A program made the translations under genes and the position numbers. Shown here in pieces: positions 12,601 through 24,600 of a DNA stretch of 64,000 nt; the stretch's first letter is position 1; each line of letters starts with the position of its first letter. The DNA comes from Apoda limacodes (lineage: Eukaryota; Arthropoda; Insecta; Lepidoptera; Limacodidae). The notes under the pieces are model-generated. The model was not told the origin of the DNA. It saw only the letters and a list, made by a program, of their open reading frames with translations, and ran no database searches. Where the stretch lies: the NCBI GenBank assembly GCA_946406115.1, contig OX291552.1, positions 9,744,836 through 9,808,835 of the forward strand. Reading direction: 5' to 3'.

Positions 12601-15600
12601 GCGATCAAGAAGCGCAGGAAAAATTTTGATCGTTAGTTTCTTCACTTGAGGGGGTATCTGGTTTCAAATCCATTACGAGACCAAAGCAGCATCAACGCCG
12701 AATGGTATACCACAAAATACCTGCCAGAAGTTTTGTCTGCAATGAGCACTGCGGGGTACTGCTTCACCATGACAACGCGCCCGCGCACTCAGCGCTCAAG
12801 CGAGGGACTTCCTGGACACCACATCGGTCACAGACTTGGGTCAACCTCCTTACAGTCCTGATCTGGCACCGTGTGACTTCTTTTTTCCTCTAAAAAACAA
12901 TCAGCTGAAAAGGATACAGTTTTTATCGCCGTAAGATGCGCTATTAGCGTTCGAGAAGGCCGCGGAAGAGGTGACTGGAAAAAATGTTTCGAAAATTGGT
13001 TCAGACGCATGAATCTTTGTATACAGGCTGGTGGAGAGTAGTTTGATTAAATAAATTAAAATGTTTTATCCATAGATGTTAGTTTTTAAGTCCCACGTAT
13101 ATAGATATGAATCTCGGAAACGGCTCCAACGGCAGATCACGGCACGGCGCGGCGCCCCGGCGCGGCGTTTAGTTTCTATTAGTATTTTGTTTAGATTGAC
13201 ATTTTTAAATTCTAATATATTTTGAAAGGAAAGTCGGCTTTGAATAATTCAAAAAGTAATCTACAGATATTGAAACATAAAATAGTTGGGCATATGGTAT
13301 CGCAGTATAAGTTTTGTATACTGTATACTGATATGTTCTTTGATATTGTAGAACATTTTTTTGTTCTATCATCAATAGTTTCTGCAGCGAATGCGATGAA
13401 AGACATTTATTGGCATTTTTTTAAACCTTTGTTTACATTATTGAAGTTTAAGAAGAAATCTCTAATTTTTCCTATTAATAAATATAGCCTATGTTACTTA
13501 GGGATAATGTAGCATTCTAATGGTGAAAGAATGTTTAAAATCGGGGCAGTAGGTTTTGAGATTATTCGTCACAAACTTACAAAAATACTAATCTCTCCTC
13601 TTGAAACAGTGGATTTTACAGTATTTAATTAATAAAGAAATCGTAGCTGAATATCGGTTTAAGGTGGAAACATACTATCAAAACGCGACGCGACGTAACG
13701 TGTCGTGTCGACACCCAATGCGAATCGTGCACATATACAACACGCCTCGTGATGCTACAACACGATTCGCTAGTATCAAAGCTTTGTGAAGGGCGGAAGT
13801 GTATTGGCGTGGCCAAGGATTTACTATTTGAAGATGAGCTGGATATAGATTTGGAAAAAGATTTATTACAGATTTTGGGGATATATTTTATTCATAAACA
13901 TTTCTAATACTATGATCACGGCATTGGCCTGAACTCCTATTATATAATACTGGGTACCGTTTTACTAATTCTATTAATTGTTTAACCGAGATTTTAAATT
14001 AAAACTACCAAAAAATATCTTTATCCCAAGAATATTTTCGACTGACTGACGCATGGCGTCGGGTGTTAACTAGAAACACACTGCGTGCGAAGCGTCGCGT
14101 GGCGTGTGTCCCCTGTCTCCCGACAACACGCCGATCTAGACCGAGTGGATGTTACCGCGTGGGAGTTTGTTTGATCGCATGGCGTGTTGTCTATTTGTTT
14201 CTGACCATATAAAATGTATGGGATTGATTAGTACTGAAATGCGTCGGATGGCGTAGCGTGGCGTCGCGTTTAAGTAGTATGTTTCCACTTTTAGTTGTAA
14301 ATGTGTTCCAAATAACGTTTTACCACCTTATATTTTTAACCAACTTTAAAAAAGGAGAAGGTTCTCAATTCGGATGTTTATATTTTTTATGTATATGTGG
14401 GCATAACTCCGTATATGTAGACGGATTTGCAAAATTCATTTTTTATTTAAAAGGGTATACTTCCGCGATGGTCCCATATTGACGTAGTTCAAAACTTATG
14501 GTAAAAAAATAAAAAAAATGGTGGTCATTTGTAACTGGTGAATCGCCTTTTATGTTGATGATTGTATAAAATTTTGTTACGAGTATGAATGTTTTTAGAG
14601 ATCAAAAATTATTTCTAAAAATCTGATCTGAATTACAGTTTGAAGTTGGTTTCTATGTACCTAACAGTTTATAATACACTTCACTTGTAATGCAAGACCA
14701 ACGCAAGACAAAGCCAACCTTAAACTGTAATTCAGATCAGATTTTTGGAAATAAGTAATTATTTTATTTGTACCTTGTAGTGCATATTTTCAATGTCAGA
14801 CATCGATATACTAAAATCAAGGATATCGCACGCCGAACAAATCACTACGAAAATTGTGGAACATTATGGCGGCTCCACATTAGTGCCGTGAAGCTCCGTA
14901 AACAGGCGTGAACGAGAATGTGGATGGTTTTCGCGGGGTTCACGCGGGTTCACGCCTGTTCCCCGATCAGAGTCGGTATTTTGTCCCGCGACAAAGGGGT
15001 TCGCGCCTCTTCGCGCGGCGTTCACGCGTACACATCCACATTCACGGCCCCGAGCCAGTTTACTCCGGACTACAAACGAGTACGGACGTGTGCAGTCGCT
15101 GCGCTCTATAATGGAGTCGAACTTGAATCTTTGGAATAACGAAACTGAAATGCTCTTTTTAGAGCATTACCATTCGGAAAGTATTCAGTGGGATGCAAAA
15201 AACCAGCATCATAAGGATAAAAATAAAAATCGGCCAAATGCGAGTCGGACTCGCGCACGAAGGGTTCCGTACCATTAACTAAAAAAATGGCAAAAAAATT
15301 ACGTTTGTTGTATGGGCGCCCACTAAAATATTTATTTTATTCTATTTTTAATTATTATTTGTTGTTATAGCGGCAACAGAAATACATCTTCTGTGAAAAT
15401 TTCAATTGTCTAACTATCACGGTTCATGAGATACCGCCTGGTGACAGATAGGGTCCCGCTAATTACCCTTCGGGTACGGAACCCTAAAAATCATGATGCC
15501 TGGAGGCGGATAAGTACTCAATTGGATATTGAGATTAAAGAATTAAACGCTTTCTCGTAACTTTCTTGTTTTGAACGTCTAAATAGTGATATGTTGCCAT

Positions 15601-18600
15601 AGCAAACAAAGTTATTGCAGCGGCAGCTTCTACGTCCATTTCACGGCAGGTTTCATTAACGACTGTGAGCATCCCGTGAATGTGGAGGGCACGACTTTGC
15701 CGTGAATTCACGCTGTGCATTCACGGCGTGAATTCACGGCTCTAATGTGGAGCCGCCATAATATGCATCACAGATTACTGAAAATATGGAGTTATGCATA
15801 TACGAAAGTGCTAAGTAGCCAGTTCTAACTACTTCAATAAGTGTGACATTCAAAAAAATTTTAACTCTTTGAGAACCTCATAAGACTTAAAATTAATTGT
15901 AAGTATTGAGTCATTACTACCGTTTATGACCGATACATTGATTTGGTTTTTTTTTCACTCGGTGACGTTGTCACGTTGTCCATTGCAGCATGTGCAGATG
16001 CAATCTATATCGAACACAAAATTTATGTCAAGTCAACTATTTGGAATATAGAAAGGATGGAGTAGTTAATAGTGCCACAAAAAAAAAAAAAAAAAAAGTA
16101 TACGTGAAAGCAAATATACAATAAATATTCAAAACCTTACGTTTTATTTAAATTTTTAGTTAAATACTTATTAAATTAGAGGAATAACATACACATACAT
16201 AAATAGATACATATATATAAATACAGAACACTTATTAAATCTTACTTATATTGTTATTGTAAAAAGTATGGTTGTTTGGATGTTTGTTACTCAATCACGC
16301 TTTAACCATTGGACGAATGGAGATGAAACTTGGCGTTGGCACACATATACATAGTAGACCTGAAATAGGACATAGGATACTTTTTATCCCTATCGAGAGT
16401 CCCTACGGAAATATTTTTTCTGAAGGTTTACTTTCTCACTTCGCAACGAAGCATCCAATTGAGCTGTAATTGGGCACACGATTAGTTGAAGAGACGGAGT
16501 ACTCATAGCTTAAACAAACTCAAACATAAGAATTTTTTTTATTTAAGTAGACTTTTAAACAGGACTTTCAATTTAACTATCATATTTATAAAATTTACGT
16601 TTTAACGGTCCGAAAAAATTGATTACTGGGAAAAGTCGGCAAGAAACTGAGTAGTTTATCTTTTGTATATATACTTCTACTAATAATAATTAATTAGGAT
16701 TAATGGGGTTAGAAATCCATATCCATCTATCTATACTAATAATATAATTCTGAAAGTGTGTCTTAACGGGTTTGACTGAAATTCCGCAAGAAGATAGGTC
16801 ATGATCCAGATTAACTAATGCTACTTATTTGCTACGCGAACATTTTCAGCACACATTTTTAATATTTTATTTCTTAACGGACGTAACGTAACGGGGCACC
16901 ACAATACGTTGATTTTTTGGCACATAGCTAAAAAGATAAATATAGATATAAAAAAGTTTTTATCTCGATCAAGAGACCCCACGGGAACATTTTATTCGCA
17001 TATTTAACTCGGCAAAGTAGCATTAAATTGCCTATGTTTTTGGCACAGACTTAGCTGAAAGGGTAGAAATAAAGGTAGACCCTTTGAAATCTGTGGCACT
17101 AGGTTTTGCCCGTGACAAGGAGTTTCTTCTTAGGCGCTTGAGATATTAAAACGCGTATATGCACACAACAGACCGATTTTATTTCACTTATTTCTAACTT
17201 ACATTCTAACACATATGTACAAAAATTATAATTCTTAGCTTTCATAGCTATTAACTTGTTGAAGTTTTCTTGAAGACTGAATACATATTTTTTTTTTTCT
17301 TTTTTTCTGAGCTGACTATGCAGTTGGCTGTTGCAGCCATTACTCCTTCACCGGACTTTTGGGGCGAGACTCTGAAGGAGCCTCAGCCCATATAGCGCCC
17401 AACGCTCAAGGGCTCCCCGCGGGGCTTGGGTTGTCGCTCTCGGGGGCGTCCCTTCGACCGGCGTGAGTCTCGAACCCGAAGGTGAGTCACCGCCAGGAGG
17501 GGAGTTCCCCGTTACGCGGGTACGGTTGCGATTGAGTGGGGGCGAGAAGCGCCCCGGCACTCTTTGATACCTAGTGTATCCTTGTGGGCGCCGACGAACC
17601 CGGGGACGTCGGCATCGTGTTTGGAGGGAGGCCCTATTCGGGGAGGTCGTAGAGACTAATCTCGCTATCCGGACAGCGAGATAGTCATCTGGGGACGTTA
17701 GTACGTGCCGAGGCCGCCTAACTATAGTTTTACGACCGTGACCGGGTCGATCGGGGGGACGATACGTTGTGGATTGCACAATTAATCGATTCGGGTGATT
17801 TTGCGTACGCTCGAAAAAGCGGACTGCCAAGTCTTTGAAGTATTGGGGAATCGTGGGGAGTTCGAAGTCTCTGTGTAGGTCCGCATTGCGAACGTACCAA
17901 GAGGCTCCAGAGGCCGCTCTGAGAAAGCGGTTTTGGAGGGTCTGGAGTTTGTGGAGATTGCGCTTGGACAGCGCAAAGACTACGCTAGCATAAGCTAGTA
18001 TGGGGCGGATGCAAGTTGTGTAAAGATTTAGCTTATTTCTAAGCGACATCTTACTATACTTGCCTATCATGGGATAGAGACGACCGAGGACAAAAGCGGC
18101 TCGGTCTCTGACTATTTTGGTGTGAGCTTGGAAGTTCAAACGACTATCCATGGTCACACCGAGATATTTAGTCTTATTTTGCCAGGGAATGGCACGACCG
18201 AACAGAGAAAGGGGAGTTGGCCGCGGAGGGCAGCCTAAGGTGAAGAGGACGGCAGAGCTTTTGTCGGGATTCACCTCGATTCTCCATTCCCGAATCCATT
18301 CGCCTAGGGCGCTGATAGCGGATTGGAGTCTCTCAGTGATTCGACTCACTTGCCTATCTGTGGTATAGAGAGCGGTATCGTCCGCAAAGAGGGCTAGATT
18401 GGTACCTATCGTTTTAGGGATATCGTTAGTGTACAGAAGGTACAAGATGGGGGCGAGCACGGACCCTTGCGGGACTCCTGCTTCTATGGGACGGGGGGAA
18501 GAGAGAGTGCCTTCAACTTTGTAGCGAAAGCTATGATTCGACAAATAGTCTCGTATGATGAGCACGAGACGATCTGGCAACTGAAAGTTGTACAGTTTAA

Positions 18601-21600
18601 AAATTAATCCGTTGTGCCAGACTTTGTCGAAAGCTTTCGCTACATCGAAGAAGACAGCGCCCGTGTGACGGGTCTTACCTAACGCTGGTTGAAAGCCAGT
18701 AAGAATATGTTCCGTTATGCGGAGGACTTGATGGACGCATGAGTGTTTGGCACGGAAACCGAACTGCTCGTCTATTAAAATGCCTCTGGAGACTATAGCG
18801 TTCCGTAGGCGAGCGAGGAGGAGGCGTTCATAGAGTTTACCAAGGGCCTTTAGTAAACTTATGCGGCGATAGGAGGACGGCTCGGTACGAGTTTTGCCTG
18901 GCTTATGGATGCCTATAACAATTGCATCTTTCCATTGAGAAGGAAAGATGCAATGTTCGATAGCAGCGTTAAAGATCGCTACTAGGAGGCAGATAAGGGG
19001 AAGCGTGAGGCGCTTTAGGATATCGTTAGAGATACCGTCAGCACCGGGGGCTTTACGGTCTTTGATGACCTGTACGACTTCGTCGACAGTGACAGGGGGC
19101 AGGGGGTCTTGTGGAGGCAGAGAAGTTCTGCGCTCCACTTCGCCGTCTACCTCGCGCACGTGTTCGGGATCGAAAGGCTGTGTGCTTAAGGCACATTGGG
19201 CTTGGAGGCTAGACGCTAGGCAATCCGCTTTTTCGTCGTCATTGAACGCGGGAACGTTGTTGAGACGAGTTAACGGAGGGAGAGAGTTGGCGGTTTCAGA
19301 TTTTAGAGCTCTGGCTAAGTGCCAATAAGCTTGGTGAGAAGGAGAGATGTTCTCTATAAGTTCACCGAAACGTTGGGCGCGAAGCTCAGCTACAGCGGTT
19401 CTTACACGGCGGTGTAAGTCGTTGAAGCGAGCTTTATTTTCGGTAGAGGGAGCGCGATCGCGTGCGCGGCGGGCCGCGTTACGCTCAGTCATTAGCGACC
19501 TGATGTGCTGAGGCAGGATTAGGTGGTGATAATCACCAACCGTCACCTGTCGTGAGCACTCGCCAATGGTGGCGGTCAGGTGGCTAGTGAGTGAGTCGAT
19601 AGCTACGTTTAGGTCGTTCGCGGAAGAGATGACGTTGGGAACGCGGTCTAGATGTGGCGAGCTGGGATTTTCGAGCAATTGCCCAAATTTATCCCAGTCC
19701 GTCACGGTTCTAGAGTCGGGAGGAGAGTCCGAAGGGGAACCTAATCGGAGGACGACAGGGCGGTGGTCCGAGTCAAGTTCGTCAAGCACCTCTATAGAGC
19801 GAAAGCTTAGCCTTACATTCTTTAGAAGTGCTATGTCCAGTACGTCAGGGTTGTTCCTAGTATTGTGGGGAAAGAAAGTGGGCGTCATGGGAGCGATAAT
19901 GTCAAAGTTTAGTCTGTCAACTAAATCGTCAAGTAGTCTGCCTCTCCGTGAAGTTACAGAATAGTTCCACCGGCGATTTGCAATTTAGGTCGCCGGCAAG
20001 AATGACGGCGTCGCCTAAATTTAAGAGCGACTGAAGGTCGCTCTCGAGCAAGTCTTTTAGGGGAGAGAGATAAACCGATGCAATGATGATCGGCTGATGG
20101 CCGGTCATCGCTAAGCGGCAGACGGATGCTTCTAAGTTCGTAAAATTTTTAAGTTCGCATTAAAATAGCCTAGGGAGACGGACCGGGGTTTTTCGCGCGC
20201 GGTTGTGCAATCCATTTTGGTTTTAAGGTTTTGGGGCCACCCTGCGGAGGGCGGCGAAGAAGTCGCGATGCTTAGCCATGAAGCTGAGCATTTGATTGAG
20301 ATCGGTGAGTTGTACGTATTCGGCGTACACGATCTCGAAGTAGGCTGGGTCGCAGGCCCAAGAAATTTCGGTAAGAATGCCGAAATGCTGCTGCTCGGCC
20401 GTCTGAGCGGCGTTGCGGGGCAGCGCAAGAGAGGGGCGCGGGGGGGCAAGACGCGTTTGCGCGAGAGGCGCTGGACGCGGGATGTCCCGGGACATGAGAG
20501 GGGCGGGGTAGGGAATACCCGTGACAGAGACGGGCCCAGGGAGAGCAGACAAAAGTTTGTCTGTCTCCTTTGATTTGGCTGCGTTAATTAGCGCTGGAGG
20601 ACGGCTCCAGGCGTTGACAGCAGGGAGGGGGGCAGGCACGAGCGGAGCCTGTTGGCGGGGGGCGGGGGGGGGCGCGATTTACCCTGTTTGGATTTACGCG
20701 AGCTCTGTTTGGGAGCTTTGGGGCACCCGCGGTAATTCGCTGGGTGGCCTTCGCTCCCACAGAGTACGCAAGCGACCGGGTCGGATGCGTTATCGCGATT
20801 GCGATCACAGTCCGGAGTGGCGTGATCGCGCAGACATTTCACGCAGCGCGTTCTGCGTCTGCAGTTGCGCTGTGCGTGGCCATATAACTGGCATCGGTGG
20901 CATTGACCTGGGTTCGACCGCTTGTGCGGAGTCTCGACCCGGACGCCCTTGAGGCTGCACACATCTTTAATATTAAAGATGGCTTTGCCATCTGTAGTCA
21001 GATTGAGCACTACGAGCACCATGTCGTAGCACTCTGATTTGTTACGGCCATTGTACATTCGATGTACTTCCCTTACAGGGAGGCCTTGGACGAATAAGTC
21101 GTCCTGGACGGTCTTAGAGGAGAATTCCTTAGGAACTCCCCTTATGACTGGCCTGAGAACGCGTTCCTCGGCCAGCGAGTACGTATGGTACTCGTATTTT
21201 TGGGCCGTAAGAAAAGCCGTCAGATTTCGGAAACCTGACGGTGACGGGACCTGCACTTTGATTCCGCGCTCGGCATCATTGCGGGCGTGCGTATAATTTA
21301 TACGCTTGGCCTTCATAGCGTTAGCTATATTTGGCCAGGCCCCTTTGTCTTCGATGACAATAGGGGGCGGAGATTTTTCCTTCCGTCCCGAAGTGGGACG
21401 GTCGGCCTGCGAAGAGGTGGCGGCGGGGGTTGTGTCCATGGCGGCTGGCTCAGCCGCCGAAGCCTTTTTAGACTTGGCGGACTTCTTCCGCTTTTCCCCT
21501 TTTTTGTCCCCAGGCCAACCACTTTGAAGCCTTCGTCGTCCTCGGACAACGCCGACTCAGCGGACATTACGGCTACCGGAGACAGGGGTGCGGTTTCGGA

Positions 21601-24600
21601 GGTTGAGGGGGGCGGGGTAGCGAGTGACCGAGAAAGGGTCTCATCGGCTACCGGAGTGGGGGGACGATTTGGCACAGGGGCCCGAAGAGCGCGGCGAGCG
21701 ACACGCGGGTCGCGACAGCGGGGTTCGCGAACGGGTACACGAGCGAGACGGGGAACGCGGCGGCGAACATAGGGAGGGTACCGACTTGTCGTACGCTATT
21801 TGGTAAGCCACAGCCTGGGAAATGTAGGCTTGGACTAGATCTGAGTGATCACGAAGGCAAGCCTTGATGATCTCCCCTATTTGGTCCCGGGACATGCCGT
21901 TGAGTAATTCGACCATCGCGGGATTGGCCGAGGTGTAGATTATGAGTACCTAGTGACTCCCCACCATTGCTGGCGAGGAGCAAGAATACCTAAATGTGGC
22001 CAGGCGCCCCGCAGTGCTACGGATTGCCTGGTGTGTACCTAACTCCTACTCCTACGGCCGGGGTTACGTTGTCACCGTTAGGTTTCCCCCCAGCAACGAG
22101 ACGTTTATGAAGAAGAAACGATAGGTAGACCGCAACTCTGAAAAGAGCTATACGATCTCACCTACCAGCCCTTGAGCACTCGGAACTGGATTTCTACAAA
22201 CTAAACGCAATCGATACTTAAAACGCGAGAATGCGCGGAGCGGCGAACCGCTGAAGCGGAAATACTACACTAGCGATTTAACCCAAAGCCGGACTCAGAC
22301 CGGGCGAACCGGTAACAGTCAAAGAGGCAAGCGAGAGTCACCGCTATGCGTAGTAGTTCCGCGACTACGAGAACACACACTCACGCACAAAAACACACAG
22401 TATCGCTACGATAAACTTCGCGTTATGGGCGCGTTGAAAAGCGCGAAAACACACTCAGAGCGGGCCGAGAAGCAATTTCCCAGCCAATACACACTGCCGA
22501 GCAGCGCTCAACACTCAGGCCGATTTTCCAAGAATTGCGGGCAATAAACCAAACAACAATTCGAGGTCGTCAGCGCTGAGGCAAAACACCACACAGGAAT
22601 GCGCACCAGCTGAGTCACCACTGCACGGAGCACACTGAGAGCACTTGACGCTCTAGAGCACGACCGCACAACACGAAAGTCGAATCGGGAATCCCCCAAT
22701 ACAAATACAAAATTTGTTCTATATTTATAATAAAAATAAAAATCCCATCAGAGGGAGAGGTTGTTCCATAGAACCTTCTAGATTTAGTACTTAACTTATT
22801 GTACTTACTGTGGTGACTTTAAATCAAGCCCACACAAAAACTCAGTGAAAGACAACATATAGTAGTCGATATAGACATATATCGAAAGTGTAGGTATATC
22901 TACCTAGCTATAAATCGCTACTGACAGTTGGGGTCTCTATCGGCTATTGCCATCACAGTCACACGATTTGCGGCTTGACTATAAAATAACGTTGTTTAAC
23001 ATTTTTAGGTTTTATAGCCAAACGTTAGGAGCTATAACGACGATTTAGGTGTCCTAAGATAGAGCTTTCGGAGGCGGTTCCAACGACATATAGTGGTATG
23101 TTCCATCGTCTACGGTTAGGCCGTAGTGAGAGAAGAGCTGGAATTCTAGCTCTCAGGGCTTTCTGCCTATACTAGATGACTACAGACTTTGTGCTATATG
23201 TCATAAAATAGACCTAAAATTCGGACATACCTTTCAGTATTTTTGGTGTCTGTCAGTATGTTAAATCATGAAAAAATGTGTGATACAAGTTTTCAGGAAT
23301 TTCCTTGTGCTCCTGTACTTCAGAGCTTAAAGTTACCTGTATGAAACCTATTTATCTTGATAGATGCCTATGAGAGGTATCTATATATATATATATAGAG
23401 GTAGTGATATATTTCTCTTTATCTTATGTAACCCGGTTGCTGAGTTATAAGCTTTTGTGTTTCATAAGTTTACATGTGTTTTGCGCCCTAACAATACTAC
23501 TTACCGTAACGGTGTTGATACCTACGTATAGGGGCAAAGGTGTGCATTCAACCTGTGATACTTATTTTAGGCATAGCCTAAGGACTTAATGACCTTAGCC
23601 AGGTAAAGTTTCAGACAGTCTTTCCCTTTTTTACCCATAGACCCATCTCTTTTGTATCCCTATTTCAGTTTATTGTTATAGGAGTGAGGGAGAAAAAATG
23701 TATAATACTCAACACATAGTAACCGTACATACGGTCTATATAGAACTTTATATAGTAGTTCTGTTCATTTTTGCACAACAAATGGCATATGTTTTACATA
23801 CATATATTAAACTAAATTTCCCGCTTTTTTGGGGATAGTCGTGCGTACAAAGTCGACAACATGTCGGTACTCACACAATTTTATTTTTATATCAACAAAT
23901 AGTAAAGAGGGGAAATGAAACAAACCTACTCTACTTTTACCTAACTTAATACAATTTTACACTTATTGTTATTACATGTTTTTAAATCTGAACTAGTCGC
24001 TATCAGGAAAATAGTTTTAATTGTGTAAATATATACTTAATATTAACTTATTATTACGAAACATTACATGCCAAAAATTATGCATTTTTATATAAATGTT
24101 TATGGATGCAATTTGTGTTGCATTCTTGCAGCGGTGATAACAAAGCCCCCCCCCCCCCCCCCCGTCGCCGGGAGTGCTACAATAGTAAGCCTTCACCGCA
24201 CATCTTCTGTTGGCAACACGATGACTTTCTTGGTTGGTTGAGTATGGAACCGCTGGGCAACTGTACGTCAACCACTCTGAAGTCAGCAAGTCGTTGCGCG
24301 CGCCGCCATTATTGACGCGCGTTAAGGTCGCAGTCATCGAAGCTGCCAGGCTGAGGTGTGTGGCTGTTTGACCCCAACAAGATGTGGTTCGGGGTCAACG
24401 CCTCAGGTTCGTCAGGGGCGCTCGTAATGTGAGTGAGCGGGCGCGAATTGACGGTGTTCTCAGCTTCAGCCAGCAGCGTCGTCAGGATCTCATCACGGGG
24501 GTACCTCTCGTGCAAGGTGGCACGCAGGGCTTCTTTCACAGAGCGTACCATGCGTTCCCATGCCCCCCCCCAAGAGTATTTCGCGGTTGACTGCTTCTGT

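Larger units (their letters stand above)
14863..15762. mobile_element. Harbinger-like DNA transposon relic with MADF gene
   Basis: Ends are inverted repeats of about 30 bp: 'attatggcggctccacatta' at 14863 and 'taatgtggagccgccataat' ending at 15762. Inside, 15111-15560 carries a MADF-type ORF. On the - strand, 15720-15535 reads CREMDVEAAAAITLFAMATY, possibly the start of a transposase. A MADF/Myb-like protein beside a transposase is known for PIF/Harbinger families; the assignment here is an inference. The flanking duplication is unclear (a TA is possible). A 253 bp repeat is inserted in the middle. Confidence 0.65.
17286..22697 (-). mobile_element. Jockey-clade non-LTR retrotransposon, near full length
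   Basis: Two-ORF layout on the - strand: 5' UTR (22697-21917), ORF1 with zinc knuckles, ORF2 with endonuclease remnant and RT, then a T run at 17288-17308 that is its poly(A) tail. AATACA flanks it at 17280-17285 and 22698-22703, and the intact LTR copy has a single AATACA in 'gactgaatacaaatac' at 29055-29070. This shows a clean insertion into the BEL LTR. Frameshifts in ORF1 and loss of part of the endonuclease make it inactive. Confidence 0.9.

Noticed and set aside
12192..12608. 138-codon open frame on the - strand
   Set aside because: It is antisense to the mariner transposase relic, whose GDESW motif is on the + strand.
18948..19328. Open frame on the + strand
   Set aside because: It is antisense to the Jockey RT ORF and lacks any domain.
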